NCBI GenBank assembly: GCA_051884915.1 | Contig: JBJEWF010000079.1 | Span: forward strand, 1-46,577 | DNA from: RUG572 sp051884915 | GTDB lineage: Bacteria > Verrucomicrobiota > Kiritimatiellia > RFP12 > UBA1067 | Reading direction: 5' to 3' | Length of the DNA: 46,577 bases | In this document: piece after piece, positions 26,012 through 34,786 of the stretch | Position numbering within the stretch: position 1 is the stretch's first letter | Layout of the letters: each line of letters opens with the position of its first letter | Translations under genes and position numbers: made by a program | The notes under the pieces: generated by a model | What the model was told of the DNA's origin: nothing | The model's input: only the letters and a program-made list of their open reading frames with translations | The model's database searches: none

Positions 26012-27355
26012 ATGGGCGGGACTGAAGGGCACGCGAACGCCGCGCAGGCGGGCCGGACGAACGGATTCACGCTGATTCCGTTTCTCGTCTTTGCCGTCTT
26101 CTACGTGGGGCTGTCCGTCTGGGCGCAGGACTTCTACAAGGTCCCGATGACGATTGCCTTCCTGGTCGCCTCCTCCGTGGCGTTGGCGATGGGGCGCACG
26201 CGCCCCCTGGACGCGCGGATCGAGACCTATGCCCGCGGAATGGGCGAGGCCAACATCATGGTCATGTGCCTCATCTTCATCCTGGCGGGCGCCTTCGCGA
26301 CGGTCGCCAAAGGCTGCGGGGCGGTGGATGCCGCCGTGACGATCGCGCAGGCGCTGATCCCCTCGCGGCTGATGCTGGCGGGCGTCTTCCTGATTTCCTG
26401 CCTGATCTCGCTGGCGGTGGGCACCTCGTGCGGGACGATCGCCGCCGTCGCGCCCATCGCCCTCGGCTTTGCGGAACCGCTGGACCTGCCGGCGGCGCTC
26501 CTTCTGGGGGCGGTTGTCGGCGGCGCGATGTTCGGCGACAACCTGTCGATGATTTCCGACACGACGATTGCCGCGACGCGGACGCAGGGCATCCGCATGC
26601 GCGACAAGTTCCTGGCCAATGCCGGCATTGCCGCGCCGGCCGCGCTCGTCGCCCTTTTCATCTATGCCGTGATCGGGATCGGCCATGCCGGGACGCCGGC
26701 CGTTTCCGCCGCATTCACCTGGCGCCATCTGGTTCTGGTCGCGCCCTATCTGCTGATCCTGGTGCTGGCCCTGGCCGGCCTGAACGTCATGCTGCTGCTG
26801 TTTTCGGGCACGTCGCTGGCGGCCGTGCTGGGCGTCTGCCTGGGCAAATTCACGTTCTGGGGCGCGATGAAGTTCCTCGGGGACGGGACGCTGGGCATGA
26901 GCGAAACGCTGATCGTCGCCATTCTGGCGGGCGGCCTTTTCAGGACCATCCAGGCGAATGGCGGCATTGCCTGGCTGACGGAGAAGATCTCGCTTCTGGT
27001 GCGCGGGCCGCGGACGTGCGAATTGGGCGTGTTCTGCCTCGTCTTCGCCGTCAACCTGTTCACGGCCAACAACACGGTGGCCATCGTCATCGCGGGACCG
27101 ATCGCCAAGGCGTGCGCGGAGCGATTCCAGGCGAGTCCGGTTCGGATCGCCTCCGTTCTCGATACCGCCTCGTGCGTCGTTCAGGGGCTGATCCCCTACG
27201 GCGCCCAGATTCTGATCGCCATTGGCGTGGCGCGGGCGTCCAACGTGGCGTGCGGGTCGCTGGAACTCGTCGGGCGCCTGTACTATCCGCCGCTGCTGGC
27301 GCTGGCCGTGCTGGGGGCGATGCTCGTTCGCCGGAAGAAACGGGAGAACAGGTGA
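26012..27355 (+). CDS. NhaC-family Na+/H+ antiporter-like membrane transporter
   Basis: A 447-residue integral membrane protein with about ten to twelve hydrophobic segments. ATG 26012 has GGAGGG six bases before the spacer. The motifs SLAVGTSCGTIAAVAPIALGF, GGAMFGDNLSMISDTTIAATRTQG and the second-half NNTVAIVIAGPIAK with SCVVQGLIPYGAQILIA are the paired core of the NhaC/IT superfamily. The D-N in GDNLSMISDTT is the expected ion-binding region. It probably exchanges sodium or an organic ion for protons at the inner membrane. NhaC relatives that carry malate/lactate or amino acids exist, so the substrate stays open. Confidence 0.8.
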   Translation: MGGTEGHANAAQAGRTNGFTLIPFLVFAVFYVGLSVWAQDFYKVPMTIAFLVASSVALAMGRTRPLDARIETYARGMGEANIMVMCLIFILAGAFATVAKGCGAVDAAVTIAQALIPSRLMLAGVFLISCLISLAVGTSCGTIAAVAPIALGFAEPLDLPAALLLGAVVGGAMFGDNLSMISDTTIAATRTQGIRMRDKFLANAGIAAPAALVALFIYAVIGIGHAGTPAVSAAFTWRHLVLVAPYLLILVLALAGLNVMLLLFSGTSLAAVLGVCLGKFTFWGAMKFLGDGTLGMSETLIVAILAGGLFRTIQANGGIAWLTEKISLLVRGPRTCELGVFCLVFAVNLFTANNTVAIVIAGPIAKACAERFQASPVRIASVLDTASCVVQGLIPYGAQILIAIGVARASNVACGSLELVGRLYYPPLLALAVLGAMLVRRKKRENR

Positions 27356-27361
27356 TTGATT

Positions 27362-27922
27362 ATGGAAACGACGCTCAAATATCTGAAGGTTGTGGGTTCC
27401 TGGCGGGACGTCGGCGACGCCGCGCGTACGACGATCCGGATGCCGGAGGGACGGAAGGAACCGTCCGCGAAATGGAAGAAGCGGATCCTGCTGGCGGAAC
27501 ATTCGCCCATCCGCAAACTGCTGGTGGGCTGGAAGTGGAGCAATCTGCCCTATTGGGTGAGCGTCCATTTCGTGCGCCACAAATACGGCATCGAGCATTT
27601 CGTGTCGACGCAGCGGACGGATCGCACGGGGACGGACCGCACGGGCATCCGCCAGGACGCGCCGGTTGAGCACGAGTGCTTCGCGAATGCGGCCGAGGTG
27701 ATGTTCATCAGCCGCCGCCGCCTGTGCGCCCAGGCTTCGCCCGAGACGCGCGCCGCGTGGAAGCTCGTCGTGGACGGACTGGCCGAACAGGAGCCGGAAC
27801 TCGCGGCGTGCTGCGTGCCGGAGTGCGTCTACCGGGGATTCTGCCCCGAGTTCGCGTGCTGCGGGTTCGTCAATACGCCCGCGTTCGCGGACGCCGTGAA
27901 GAAGTACCGGACGGTCGAGTGA
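27362..27922 (+). CDS. ThyX-like conserved protein of unknown function
   Basis: A 186-residue protein; ATG 27362 lies six bases after the antiporter stop, and the stop overlaps rluB (TGATG). The centre, LPYWVSVHFVRHKYGIEHFVSTQRTDR, recalls the flavin-dependent thymidylate synthase pattern R-H-R-x7-S-x-R-Y, and CVPECVYRGFCPEF resembles the end of that fold. Several expected ThyX residues are missing and the protein is short. Similar short proteins are known to me from phage-type sequences, but this is memory and not a search. Six cysteines cluster between about residues 145 and 170 (CCVPECVYRGFCPEFACCG), which might bind a metal. The function is not established. Confidence 0.4.
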   Translation: METTLKYLKVVGSWRDVGDAARTTIRMPEGRKEPSAKWKKRILLAEHSPIRKLLVGWKWSNLPYWVSVHFVRHKYGIEHFVSTQRTDRTGTDRTGIRQDAPVEHECFANAAEVMFISRRRLCAQASPETRAAWKLVVDGLAEQEPELAACCVPECVYRGFCPEFACCGFVNTPAFADAVKKYRTVE

Positions 27923-28671
27923 TGGACGAGCGGCTGCAGGCGATCCTGAGCCACGCCGGCGTGGCCTCGCGGCGGCATGCGGCCGAGCTGATCGCGGCGG
28001 GGCGCGTCCGCGTCGACGGCCGCCGCGTGACGGAGCCGTATTTGCGCTTCGACCCGAACGCGGTCGCGATCACCGTGGACGGGCGCCCGGTCGGCGCCGC
28101 GGAGCGGACGCGGACGGTGATGCTCTACAAGCCCGCGGGCGTGCTGTCGACGCTGCGCGATCCGTTTGGCGGCCGGACGGTCGCCGATTTGATCCGGGGG
28201 CGGATCCCCGAGCGGCTCGTGCCCGTGGGGCGGCTGGACCGGGATTCCGAAGGGCTGCTCCTGCTTTCCAACGACGGCGAACTGGCGTTGCGCCTGACGC
28301 ATCCGCGGTTCGAGCACGCGAAAACCTACATCGTCCGCGCGGCCGGACGCTGGAGCGAGGACAAGCTGCGGACGCTTCGCTCGGCGGTCGTCATGCCGGA
28401 CGGCTATCGGATCCGCCCGGTACCCGTCGAGGCGCTGCACGTGGGGCGCGACAATGTCCACGTGCTGAAATTCACGCTGCGGGAAGGGCGCAAACGCCAG
28501 ATCCGCCACATGTGCAGCGCGGCGCACCTCGTGGTGCTGTCCCTGAAGCGCGTGGCCGTGGGCGCGCTGGAGTTGCCGGACGACCTGCGCCCCGGCCAGT
28601 GGCGGGACGTGACGGCGGACCAGATCCGTCAGGCGCTCGGCGCCCCTCCCTGCCCGCGGCCGGAGCGCTGA
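27922..28671 (+). CDS. rluB: 23S rRNA pseudouridine synthase (RluB/RsuA family)
   Basis: A 249-residue enzyme. An S4 RNA-binding domain (about 1-60, MDERLQAILSHAGVASRRHAAELIAAGRVRVDG) precedes the catalytic domain, whose VGRLDRDSEGLLLLSNDG holds the intact catalytic Asp. KTYIVRAAG and REGRKRQIRHMC are further family motifs. By length and motif it fits RluB (23S U2605) or a close RsuA relative. It is coupled to the preceding gene by overlap, and a terminator follows. Confidence 0.88.
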   Translation: MDERLQAILSHAGVASRRHAAELIAAGRVRVDGRRVTEPYLRFDPNAVAITVDGRPVGAAERTRTVMLYKPAGVLSTLRDPFGGRTVADLIRGRIPERLVPVGRLDRDSEGLLLLSNDGELALRLTHPRFEHAKTYIVRAAGRWSEDKLRTLRSAVVMPDGYRIRPVPVEALHVGRDNVHVLKFTLREGRKRQIRHMCSAAHLVVLSLKRVAVGALELPDDLRPGQWRDVTADQIRQALGAPPCPRPER

Positions 28672-28700
28672 TTGCATGCGCTGGCGCCGGAACGCCGGGG

Positions 28701-28740
28701 CCGGGCGGGACGCGTCGCGACGCCCGCCCGCCGGATTTTT
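28701..28740 (+). terminator. Rho-independent terminator after rluB
   Basis: GGGCGGG (28703-28709) pairs with CCCGCCC (28723-28729), with more GC pairs inside, and a run of five T closes the structure at 28736-28740. Confidence 0.7.
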
Positions 28741-28767
28741 CTCTCGCCTCACACGGGCGGCTGTTTG

Positions 28768-28776
28768 TGCTATAAT
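28768..28776 (+). promoter_or_regulatory. Extended -10 promoter of hisS
   Basis: TGC then a perfect TATAAT at 28771-28776, 29 bases before the hisS ATG; no -35 box is visible. Confidence 0.65.
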
Positions 28777-28805
28777 AGAGAACCCAATTTGGAGAGAAAG
28801 GCAAG

Positions 28806-30089
28806 ATGGCAGATCCGATTTCATTTGAACCGCCCCGGGGCATGCGGGATTTCTATCCCGAGGACATGGTGTGGCGCAACAAGGTCTTCGACGCGTTCCG
28901 CGCGGCGGGCGCCGCGGCGGGTTTCGAGCCCTACGACGCCTGCGTGGTGGAGAGCTACGGACTGCTCGCGCGCAAGGCCGGCGAGGAAGTGGGCGAACAG
29001 ATCTACCATTTTCTCGACAAGAGCGAGCGCCATCTCGCGCTCCGGGCGGAAATGACGCCGACGTTGGCGCGCATGGTCGCGCAGCGCCAGGGCGGTCTGT
29101 CCTTTCCGATCAAGTGGACGACGATCGCCCAGTGCTTCCGCTACGAGCGCATGACGAAAGGCCGCAAGCGCGAGCACTACCAGTGGAACATGGACATCGT
29201 GGGCGAAGAGAGCGTGCTGGCCGAAGTCGAGGTGCTGGGCGCCGCCTGCGACGCATTGCGCCGCATGGGATTGTCGAACGCCGATTTCCGGGTCCACGTG
29301 TCCAATCGCGCGCTGCTGGCCGAACTGCTGGCCGCGAGCGGCATTCCGGCGGATCTGCACGCGCAGGTGTTTCTGGCGCTCGACAAGCGGGGCAAGATGC
29401 CGGACGAGGAACTGGCGCGCATGATGGCGGACAACGGCCTGACGGACGCCGGCGTCCGGGCGGCCTTCGCCATCATGGACGTGAAGACGCTGGACGAGGC
29501 CGAGGCGCTGGCGCTGAAGGCCGCGCCGGACGGCGCGACGTCCTCGCCGGCGGTCGCCAACCTCCGCGAACTGTTCCGCCTGGCGGAGATTGCGGGCTTC
29601 CGCGACCGTCTCGAATTCGACATTTCGGTCATCCGCGGCCTCTCCTACTACACGGGCATCGTGTTCGAGTGCTTCGACGCGAAGCGCGAGTTCCGCGCGA
29701 TCTTCGGCGGCGGCCGGTACGACAATCTGCTGACGGCGATTGGCGGGCAGCCGGCGACGGCCGTCGGCCTCGGGTTTGGCGACGTCGTGGTGACGGAATT
29801 GCTGAAGGCGCGCCTGGGGGCGGACGCGGCGGCGCCGAAAAAGGGCGTCTGCGTCGGATTCATGCAGCCCGGGCAGCGCGACGCGGCGCTGGCTCTGGCG
29901 GCGAAGCTGCGGGCGGCGGGGGAGGACGTGAACCTGGTCCTGAAGAAAGCGAAGCCGAAGCAGTTCTTCGCGCGCGCGGGCGCGTCCTCATGCGCGAAAG
30001 CCGTGTTTCTGGGACCCGACGACGTGGCGGCCGGGAAAGCGAAGCTGAAGGATCTGGCCACGCGGGAAGAGACGCCGATTGAACTCTGA
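28806..30089 (+). CDS. hisS: Histidine--tRNA ligase
   Basis: A 427-residue class II synthetase that charges tRNA-His. Motif 1 region: PPRGMRDFYPED. Motif 2: CFRYERMTKGRKREHYQWNMD. Histidine loop: IRGLSYYTGIVFE. Motif 3: AVGLGFGDVVVTELL. The last differs from the usual enterobacterial G-x-E-R ending and fits the subgroup with GFGFGD seen in some PVC and plant organellar enzymes (from memory). The C-terminal anticodon domain (about 335-427) follows. GGAGAGAAAGG stands before the ATG. It begins a tightly packed run down to the Sel1 protein. Confidence 0.92.
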   Translation: MADPISFEPPRGMRDFYPEDMVWRNKVFDAFRAAGAAAGFEPYDACVVESYGLLARKAGEEVGEQIYHFLDKSERHLALRAEMTPTLARMVAQRQGGLSFPIKWTTIAQCFRYERMTKGRKREHYQWNMDIVGEESVLAEVEVLGAACDALRRMGLSNADFRVHVSNRALLAELLAASGIPADLHAQVFLALDKRGKMPDEELARMMADNGLTDAGVRAAFAIMDVKTLDEAEALALKAAPDGATSSPAVANLRELFRLAEIAGFRDRLEFDISVIRGLSYYTGIVFECFDAKREFRAIFGGGRYDNLLTAIGGQPATAVGLGFGDVVVTELLKARLGADAAAPKKGVCVGFMQPGQRDAALALAAKLRAAGEDVNLVLKKAKPKQFFARAGASSCAKAVFLGPDDVAAGKAKLKDLATREETPIEL

Positions 30090-30699
30090 TCTGGACAAGC
30101 ACGAGGCCGCCGTCCTGGCGGAGATGGAGAACCGGCTGCCGCGCGTCCGCGCGGGGCTGGACGTCGGTTTCGCCAATCCGGCGGCGTCGCGGCTGTTCCG
30201 GGAGTCGCGCGGCGGCGTCTGGATGACGGTCGAGAACGGCGTGCATCTGCGGAGCCGGACGGCCGCGTCGATGGACCCGAAGACCGTCCTGCAGCTGGGC
30301 GACGCCTGCGAACTGCCGTTCGAGGACAACCAGTTCGAGGTGGTCCTGCTGTCGGCGGCGATGCTGCGCCAGCATCCGGCGCGCGTCGCGTCGCTGGTCC
30401 GGGAGATCCATCGCGTCCTCCAGGGCGGCGGCTGCCTGATTTTCGCCGTGGACGAGGCGTCTTCGGGATCGGAGGGCTATTCGCAGCGCCGCATCTACGA
30501 GCTGCTGCGCGACGGATTCGACGTGGTGGGGCTGAAGCGTCCGCCGTGGTGGCGCTTCGGCCGCGCGGGACGGCTGATGACCGTGTGCGCCCGCCGGAAG
30601 AACTGGCGCAACCGGGGCCGGTCGATCGTCAACGCGAGCATGCCGGTGTCGGCCGCCGTGCTCTCGCCGCGCGACCGCCAGAGAAGGGGGGCGTCGTGA
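30079..30699 (+). CDS. Class I SAM-dependent methyltransferase-like protein
   Basis: A 206-residue protein. The TTG at 30079 overlaps the hisS end by 11 bases and has GGAAGAG upstream; ATG 30124 is an alternative. The strand and loop LQLGDACELPFEDNQFEVVLLS match methyltransferase motifs II/III (D-A-x-x-L-P-F-x-D-x-x-F-D-V-V), and the REIHRVLQGGGCLIFAVDE strand is the usual R-V-L-k-p-G-G step. The glycine-rich motif I is weak (GLDVGFANPAASRLF). The substrate is unknown; menaquinone-type or small-molecule methylation are guesses only. Confidence 0.6.
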   Translation: MNSDLDKHEAAVLAEMENRLPRVRAGLDVGFANPAASRLFRESRGGVWMTVENGVHLRSRTAASMDPKTVLQLGDACELPFEDNQFEVVLLSAAMLRQHPARVASLVREIHRVLQGGGCLIFAVDEASSGSEGYSQRRIYELLRDGFDVVGLKRPPWWRFGRAGRLMTVCARRKNWRNRGRSIVNASMPVSAAVLSPRDRQRRGAS

Positions 30700-31802
30700 A
30701 GGCCGGCCGGTTCCTGGGCGTCCTGCTGCTGGTCCTCGCCGCCGGACTGTCCGTCCATGCGGATTCCGCCCACGCGGTTCTGCGGCTGCTGAACTCGCGG
30801 GCGTCGGGCTCGGTGCGCGGCTACGCGGAAGCGGCGGCGGAGGTCGCGGAGGAGGCGCGCCGGGGGCGGACGGTGTGCGAATTCCTGATTGCCGTGATTT
30901 CGCGCGACCCGGATGCGCCGGCGGCCGCGAAGCTGGACGACCAGACGCGTGCGCGGTATCTGGAGCGATCGCGCGCGCCGATCCGGAGGCTGGCGGAGGA
31001 AAACAACAACGCGATGGCGCTGTATCTGCTGTCGCTGGAGGCCGGCGACACGAACCTGCTGCGCCGGGCGGCGGACGCCGGCAGCGTCCAGGCCGAGAAC
31101 GCCTGGGGGTCCTGCATCTTTTCGCAGGCGATGGTCCAGGCGCGGACGACGAACGAGGTCGAGACGGCCCTCGGCAGGGCGTTCGGCTACTTCAAGCGCG
31201 CGGCGGGCGAGGGCGACGCCAACGGCCTCTACAACATGGGCATGTGCCACTGGCGGGGACTGGGCGTGCCGAAGAACGAGCGGCATGCGTTCGACTGCTT
31301 CCGCGCGGCGGCGGAGAAGGGGCATCCCGAGGCCATCAACAACATCGGCGCCTTTTTCCGCGACGGAATCGTGGTCGAGAAGGACGTGGAGCTGGCGACG
31401 AAGTGGTTCGCGAAATCGGCAAGCTACGAGAATGCGTTCGGCCAGTTCAACTACGCGCTGGCGCTGCGGCGGGCGGAAGGGTGCGCGCGCGACCTGAAAA
31501 CGGCCGCCGGACTGCTGAAGAAGGCGGCCGACGGGGGATGCGTCGAGGCGATCAACGTCTACGGCGTGGCGCTTTGGAAGGGCGAGGGCACGGAGCCCGA
31601 TCCCGCGGCGGCGTTCGGGCTGTTCCTGAAGGCGGCGGGGACGGGCTACCCGCCGGCGATGGAGAACGTGTCCACGTGCTACGAAAAGGGCGTGGGCGTG
31701 AAGGCGGACGAACGGAAGGCGCTGGAGTGGAAGATCCGCTCGAAGGCCGCGCAGGGGGACCGGAACGCGCAGGTCTGGTTGCTGCAGAACGGTTTGAGGT
31801 GA
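30696..31802 (+). CDS. Secreted Sel1/TPR-repeat protein
   Basis: A 368-residue protein. GTG 30696 overlaps the previous stop (GTGA), follows AAGGGGGG and opens a signal peptide (VKAGRFLGVLLLVLAAGLSVHA). Six or so Sel1-type 36-residue repeats follow from about residue 130, for example GLYNMGMCHWRGLGVPKNERHA, AINNIGAFFRDGIVV and AINVYGVALWKGEGTEPD. Sel1 proteins are periplasmic or surface scaffolds for protein contacts. The partner is unknown. Confidence 0.8.
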   Translation: MKAGRFLGVLLLVLAAGLSVHADSAHAVLRLLNSRASGSVRGYAEAAAEVAEEARRGRTVCEFLIAVISRDPDAPAAAKLDDQTRARYLERSRAPIRRLAEENNNAMALYLLSLEAGDTNLLRRAADAGSVQAENAWGSCIFSQAMVQARTTNEVETALGRAFGYFKRAAGEGDANGLYNMGMCHWRGLGVPKNERHAFDCFRAAAEKGHPEAINNIGAFFRDGIVVEKDVELATKWFAKSASYENAFGQFNYALALRRAEGCARDLKTAAGLLKKAADGGCVEAINVYGVALWKGEGTEPDPAAAFGLFLKAAGTGYPPAMENVSTCYEKGVGVKADERKALEWKIRSKAAQGDRNAQVWLLQNGLR

Positions 31803-31809
31803 CGAAGAG

Positions 31810-33549
31810 ATGACGACGAAGAAGAAGAAAGAGAAGTCCGGGGCGCAGACCCTGGTGGATTCGCTGGCGAAAGCCGGTACGGAGATGCTGTTCGGCTATC
31901 CGGGCGGCTCCGTCCTCGACATTTTCAACTGCCTTCCGGAGGCGCCGTTCCAGTTCGTCCTGGGCCGGCATGAGCAGGGATGCGTTCACATGGCGGACGG
32001 CTATGCCCGCGCGACGGGCCGGCCGGGCGTCTGCCTGGTGACGAGCGGGCCGGGCGCGACGAACACGATCACGGGGCTGGCGACGGCGAATATGGACGGC
32101 GTTCCGATGGTGTGCATCACGGGGCAGGTCCCGCTGCCGCAGATCGGGACGGACGCGTTCCAGGAGGCCGACATGAACGGCATCTGCCGCGCGGTGACGA
32201 AGCACAGCTTCCTCGTGCAGAATCCGGACGAGATCCCGGAAGTCGTCGCGGAGGCCTTCTACATCGCGACGCACGGCAAGCCGGGTCCGGTGGTCATCGA
32301 CATGCCGAAGGACGTGCAGCGCGCGATGACGACGGCGTTCTATCCCGAACGGGTGTCGCTGCGGGCCTACCATCCGGAGTCGACGGCGACGCCGGCGCAG
32401 GTGTCGCGCCTGGCGAAGCTGATCAACGAGGCGCGGCGTCCGGTCATCTACGCGGGCGGCGGCGTGCTGGCGTCCGGCGCGGCGAAGGACGTGGCCGCTT
32501 TGGCGCGCAAGGCGCAGATTCCCGTGGCGACGACGCTCATGGGGCTGGGCGCGTTTCCCGAATCGGATTCGCTGTCGCTGCGCCTGGCGGGCATGCACGG
32601 CACGGCGGCGGCGAACTACGCCATCAACCACTGCGACGTGCTGCTGGCGTTCGGCGTGCGCTTCTCGGATCGCGTGACGGGGCGGCTCGCGGCCTATGCG
32701 AAGCGGGCGAAGATCGTGCACGTCGACTGCGATCCGAGTTCGCTCAACAAGAACGTGGCCGTGGACCTGGGCATCGTGGCGGACGTGAAGGACGTGCTGA
32801 CGACGGTGTCGTCGCGCGTGAAGGCGGCGACGCATGACGACTGGCTCGCGCAGATCGCGGAGTGGTGGCGCCAGCGGCCGATGGCCTACAAGCCGATGCA
32901 CCCGGGCGTCATCATGCCGCAGCGCGTGATCGAGACGATCGACCGCGTGACGAAGGGCGAGGCGATTCTCGTGACGGACGTCGGCCAGCACCAGATGTGG
33001 AGCGCGCAGTATTTCCGCCATGGGCACGCCCGCCACTTCCTGACCTCCGGCGGCATGGGGACCATGGGCTTCGGCATTCCGGCGGCCATCGGCGCGGCGT
33101 TCGGCAAGCCCGACCACAAGGTCGTGGCCGTGTGCGGCGACGGCGGCGCGCAGATGACCTTCGAGGAAGTCGTGGTGGCCGTCGAGCACAAGCTGCCGGT
33201 CACGTTCGTCGTCATCAACAACGGCTGCCTGGGCATGGTGCGCCAGTGGCAGGAGCTTTTCTACGCGAAGCGCTACGCGGATTCGATCCTCACGGTGAAG
33301 GGCCGTTGCGCGAACGAGCGCCTCGACCAGGATCTCGCCTACGACTACCTGCCCGACCTGGTCAAACTCGCGCAGGCGCACGGCGCCGAAGCGTATCGCG
33401 TGATCGATCCGGCGAAGCTTGAGGCGACGCTCCGGAAGGCGGTGCGCGCGGAGAAGACGACGTTCGTGGAGGTGATCGTGGAGCCGCGCGCGAACGTGTA
33501 CCCCATGCAGCCGGGCGGCCAGCCGGTGGAAGGAATGATATTCGAATGA
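31810..33549 (+). CDS. ilvB: Acetolactate synthase large subunit
   Basis: A 579-residue thiamine diphosphate enzyme of normal length that makes acetolactate and acetohydroxybutyrate for valine, leucine and isoleucine. FGYPGGSVLDIFNCL and the catalytic Glu in LGRHEQGCVHMADGYARATG are intact. The FAD region is central, and the ThDP-binding motif is GDGGAQMTFEEVV...NNGCLGM. It is coupled to the small subunit by a 4-base overlap. Confidence 0.96.
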   Translation: MTTKKKKEKSGAQTLVDSLAKAGTEMLFGYPGGSVLDIFNCLPEAPFQFVLGRHEQGCVHMADGYARATGRPGVCLVTSGPGATNTITGLATANMDGVPMVCITGQVPLPQIGTDAFQEADMNGICRAVTKHSFLVQNPDEIPEVVAEAFYIATHGKPGPVVIDMPKDVQRAMTTAFYPERVSLRAYHPESTATPAQVSRLAKLINEARRPVIYAGGGVLASGAAKDVAALARKAQIPVATTLMGLGAFPESDSLSLRLAGMHGTAAANYAINHCDVLLAFGVRFSDRVTGRLAAYAKRAKIVHVDCDPSSLNKNVAVDLGIVADVKDVLTTVSSRVKAATHDDWLAQIAEWWRQRPMAYKPMHPGVIMPQRVIETIDRVTKGEAILVTDVGQHQMWSAQYFRHGHARHFLTSGGMGTMGFGIPAAIGAAFGKPDHKVVAVCGDGGAQMTFEEVVVAVEHKLPVTFVVINNGCLGMVRQWQELFYAKRYADSILTVKGRCANERLDQDLAYDYLPDLVKLAQAHGAEAYRVIDPAKLEATLRKAVRAEKTTFVEVIVEPRANVYPMQPGGQPVEGMIFE

Positions 33550-33800
33550 AAGAGGAATTGCACAGACTGAACTGCTTCGTCGAGAACAAGCCGGGCGTGC
33601 TGGCGCGGATCGTGGGATTGATCTCCGGGCGCGGGTACAACATCCAGACGCTGAGCGTGGGACCGACCGAGGACGGGACGGTGTCCCGCATGAAGATCGA
33701 CGTGCTGGCGGACGACAAGGCGCTCAACCAGGTCGTCCTCCAGCTGGAAAACCAGGTGAACGTCATCGAGGTGACGTGCCGCCGCGCGGTCCGGAAGTGA
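33546..33800 (+). CDS. ilvN: Acetolactate synthase small (regulatory) subunit
   Basis: An 84-residue single ACT domain (LNCFVENKPGVLARIVGLISGRGYNIQTLSVG). The ACT domain binds the feedback amino acid, usually valine. The longer C-terminal domain of most IlvH proteins is absent, as in the short enterobacterial IlvN. It overlaps ilvB by four bases. Confidence 0.92.
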   Translation: MKEELHRLNCFVENKPGVLARIVGLISGRGYNIQTLSVGPTEDGTVSRMKIDVLADDKALNQVVLQLENQVNVIEVTCRRAVRK

Positions 33801-33812
33801 GGAGGCGGAACC

Positions 33813-34760
33813 ATGGCGACGCGCAAGTTTGCTGTCATCGGCCATCCCGTGGCCCATTCGCTTTCGCCGAAGATGCATGCGGCGAATTTCGCGGCGATCG
33901 GGTTTGACGGAACGTACGAGAAGTTCGACGTGGCGCCCGCGGACGTGGCGGCCTTCGTCCGCGCGAAGCGCGACGAGGGGTATGCCGGGCTGAACGTCAC
34001 GGTGCCGCACAAGCTGGCGGTGATCCCGCTGCTGGACCATGTGGACGAGAGCGTGGCGCGCTACGGCGCCTGCAACACGATCCGCTTCGAGCCGGACGGC
34101 ACGCTGACGGGTTTCAACACCGACGTCATCGGTTTCGTGGCGGGCCTCGCGGCGCACGGCCGCACCCTGGCGGGCAGGAAGGTCTTCATCGTCGGCTGCG
34201 GCGGCGCGGGCAGCGCGCTCGCCACGGCCTGCTGCTACGAAGGCGCGGCGGAACTGACGGTGGCGGATCTCGATGCGCCGCGGACCGCCGCACTGGCGGA
34301 GAAGCTGACGGCGCTGGCGACCGGAACGAAGGTGGTGGCGCTGCTGCCGGTTCCCGCGCCGGCGCCGGACGCGGGCGTCTGCGGCGCGGACCTCGCGGCG
34401 TCGAAGGAACGTTGGGGCGCGGCGGCGGAAACGGCCGACATCGTCGTCAACGCCACGCCGATGGGGCTTCACGAGGGCGAGCCGAGCGCCTTGCCGCCGC
34501 AGGCCTTCCATCCCGGCCAGTTCGTGCTGGACATCGTGCCGACCGTCCGCTTCCCGCCGACGGCGGCCGCCGCGAAGGCCGCCGGGGCGGACGCGTGCGA
34601 CGGACTCGAATTCCTCGTCGGACAGGGCGCGAAGTCGTTCGAGCTGTGGACGGGCGTCGCCGCCGACCGCGCGGCGATGCTGGCGGCGATCCGCGGGCGG
34701 GACGGCGCCGGTCCGCAAAACGGGGCGCCAGACCCGCGCAAGGCGGATGCCGGCAACTGA
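33813..34760 (+). CDS. aroE: Shikimate dehydrogenase
   Basis: A 315-residue NADPH enzyme that reduces 3-dehydroshikimate in aromatic amino acid synthesis. GHPVAHSLSPKMHAANF binds shikimate, NVTVPHK holds the catalytic Lys, GFNTDVIGF holds the Asp, and VGCGGAGSALATA is the nucleotide loop. Near the end GLEFLVGQGAKSFELWTG is typical. About 15 extra residues with low complexity close the chain. GGAGG lies before ATG 33813. Confidence 0.94.
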   Translation: MATRKFAVIGHPVAHSLSPKMHAANFAAIGFDGTYEKFDVAPADVAAFVRAKRDEGYAGLNVTVPHKLAVIPLLDHVDESVARYGACNTIRFEPDGTLTGFNTDVIGFVAGLAAHGRTLAGRKVFIVGCGGAGSALATACCYEGAAELTVADLDAPRTAALAEKLTALATGTKVVALLPVPAPAPDAGVCGADLAASKERWGAAAETADIVVNATPMGLHEGEPSALPPQAFHPGQFVLDIVPTVRFPPTAAAAKAAGADACDGLEFLVGQGAKSFELWTGVAADRAAMLAAIRGRDGAGPQNGAPDPRKADAGN

Positions 34761-34786
34761 TCCGGCGATCCCCAAGGGGTGAAACG

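Noticed and set aside
28806..30089. HisS as inactive because motif 3 lacks the usual Arg
   Set aside because: The GFGD-type motif 3 appears to be a normal subgroup, and all other motifs are intact.
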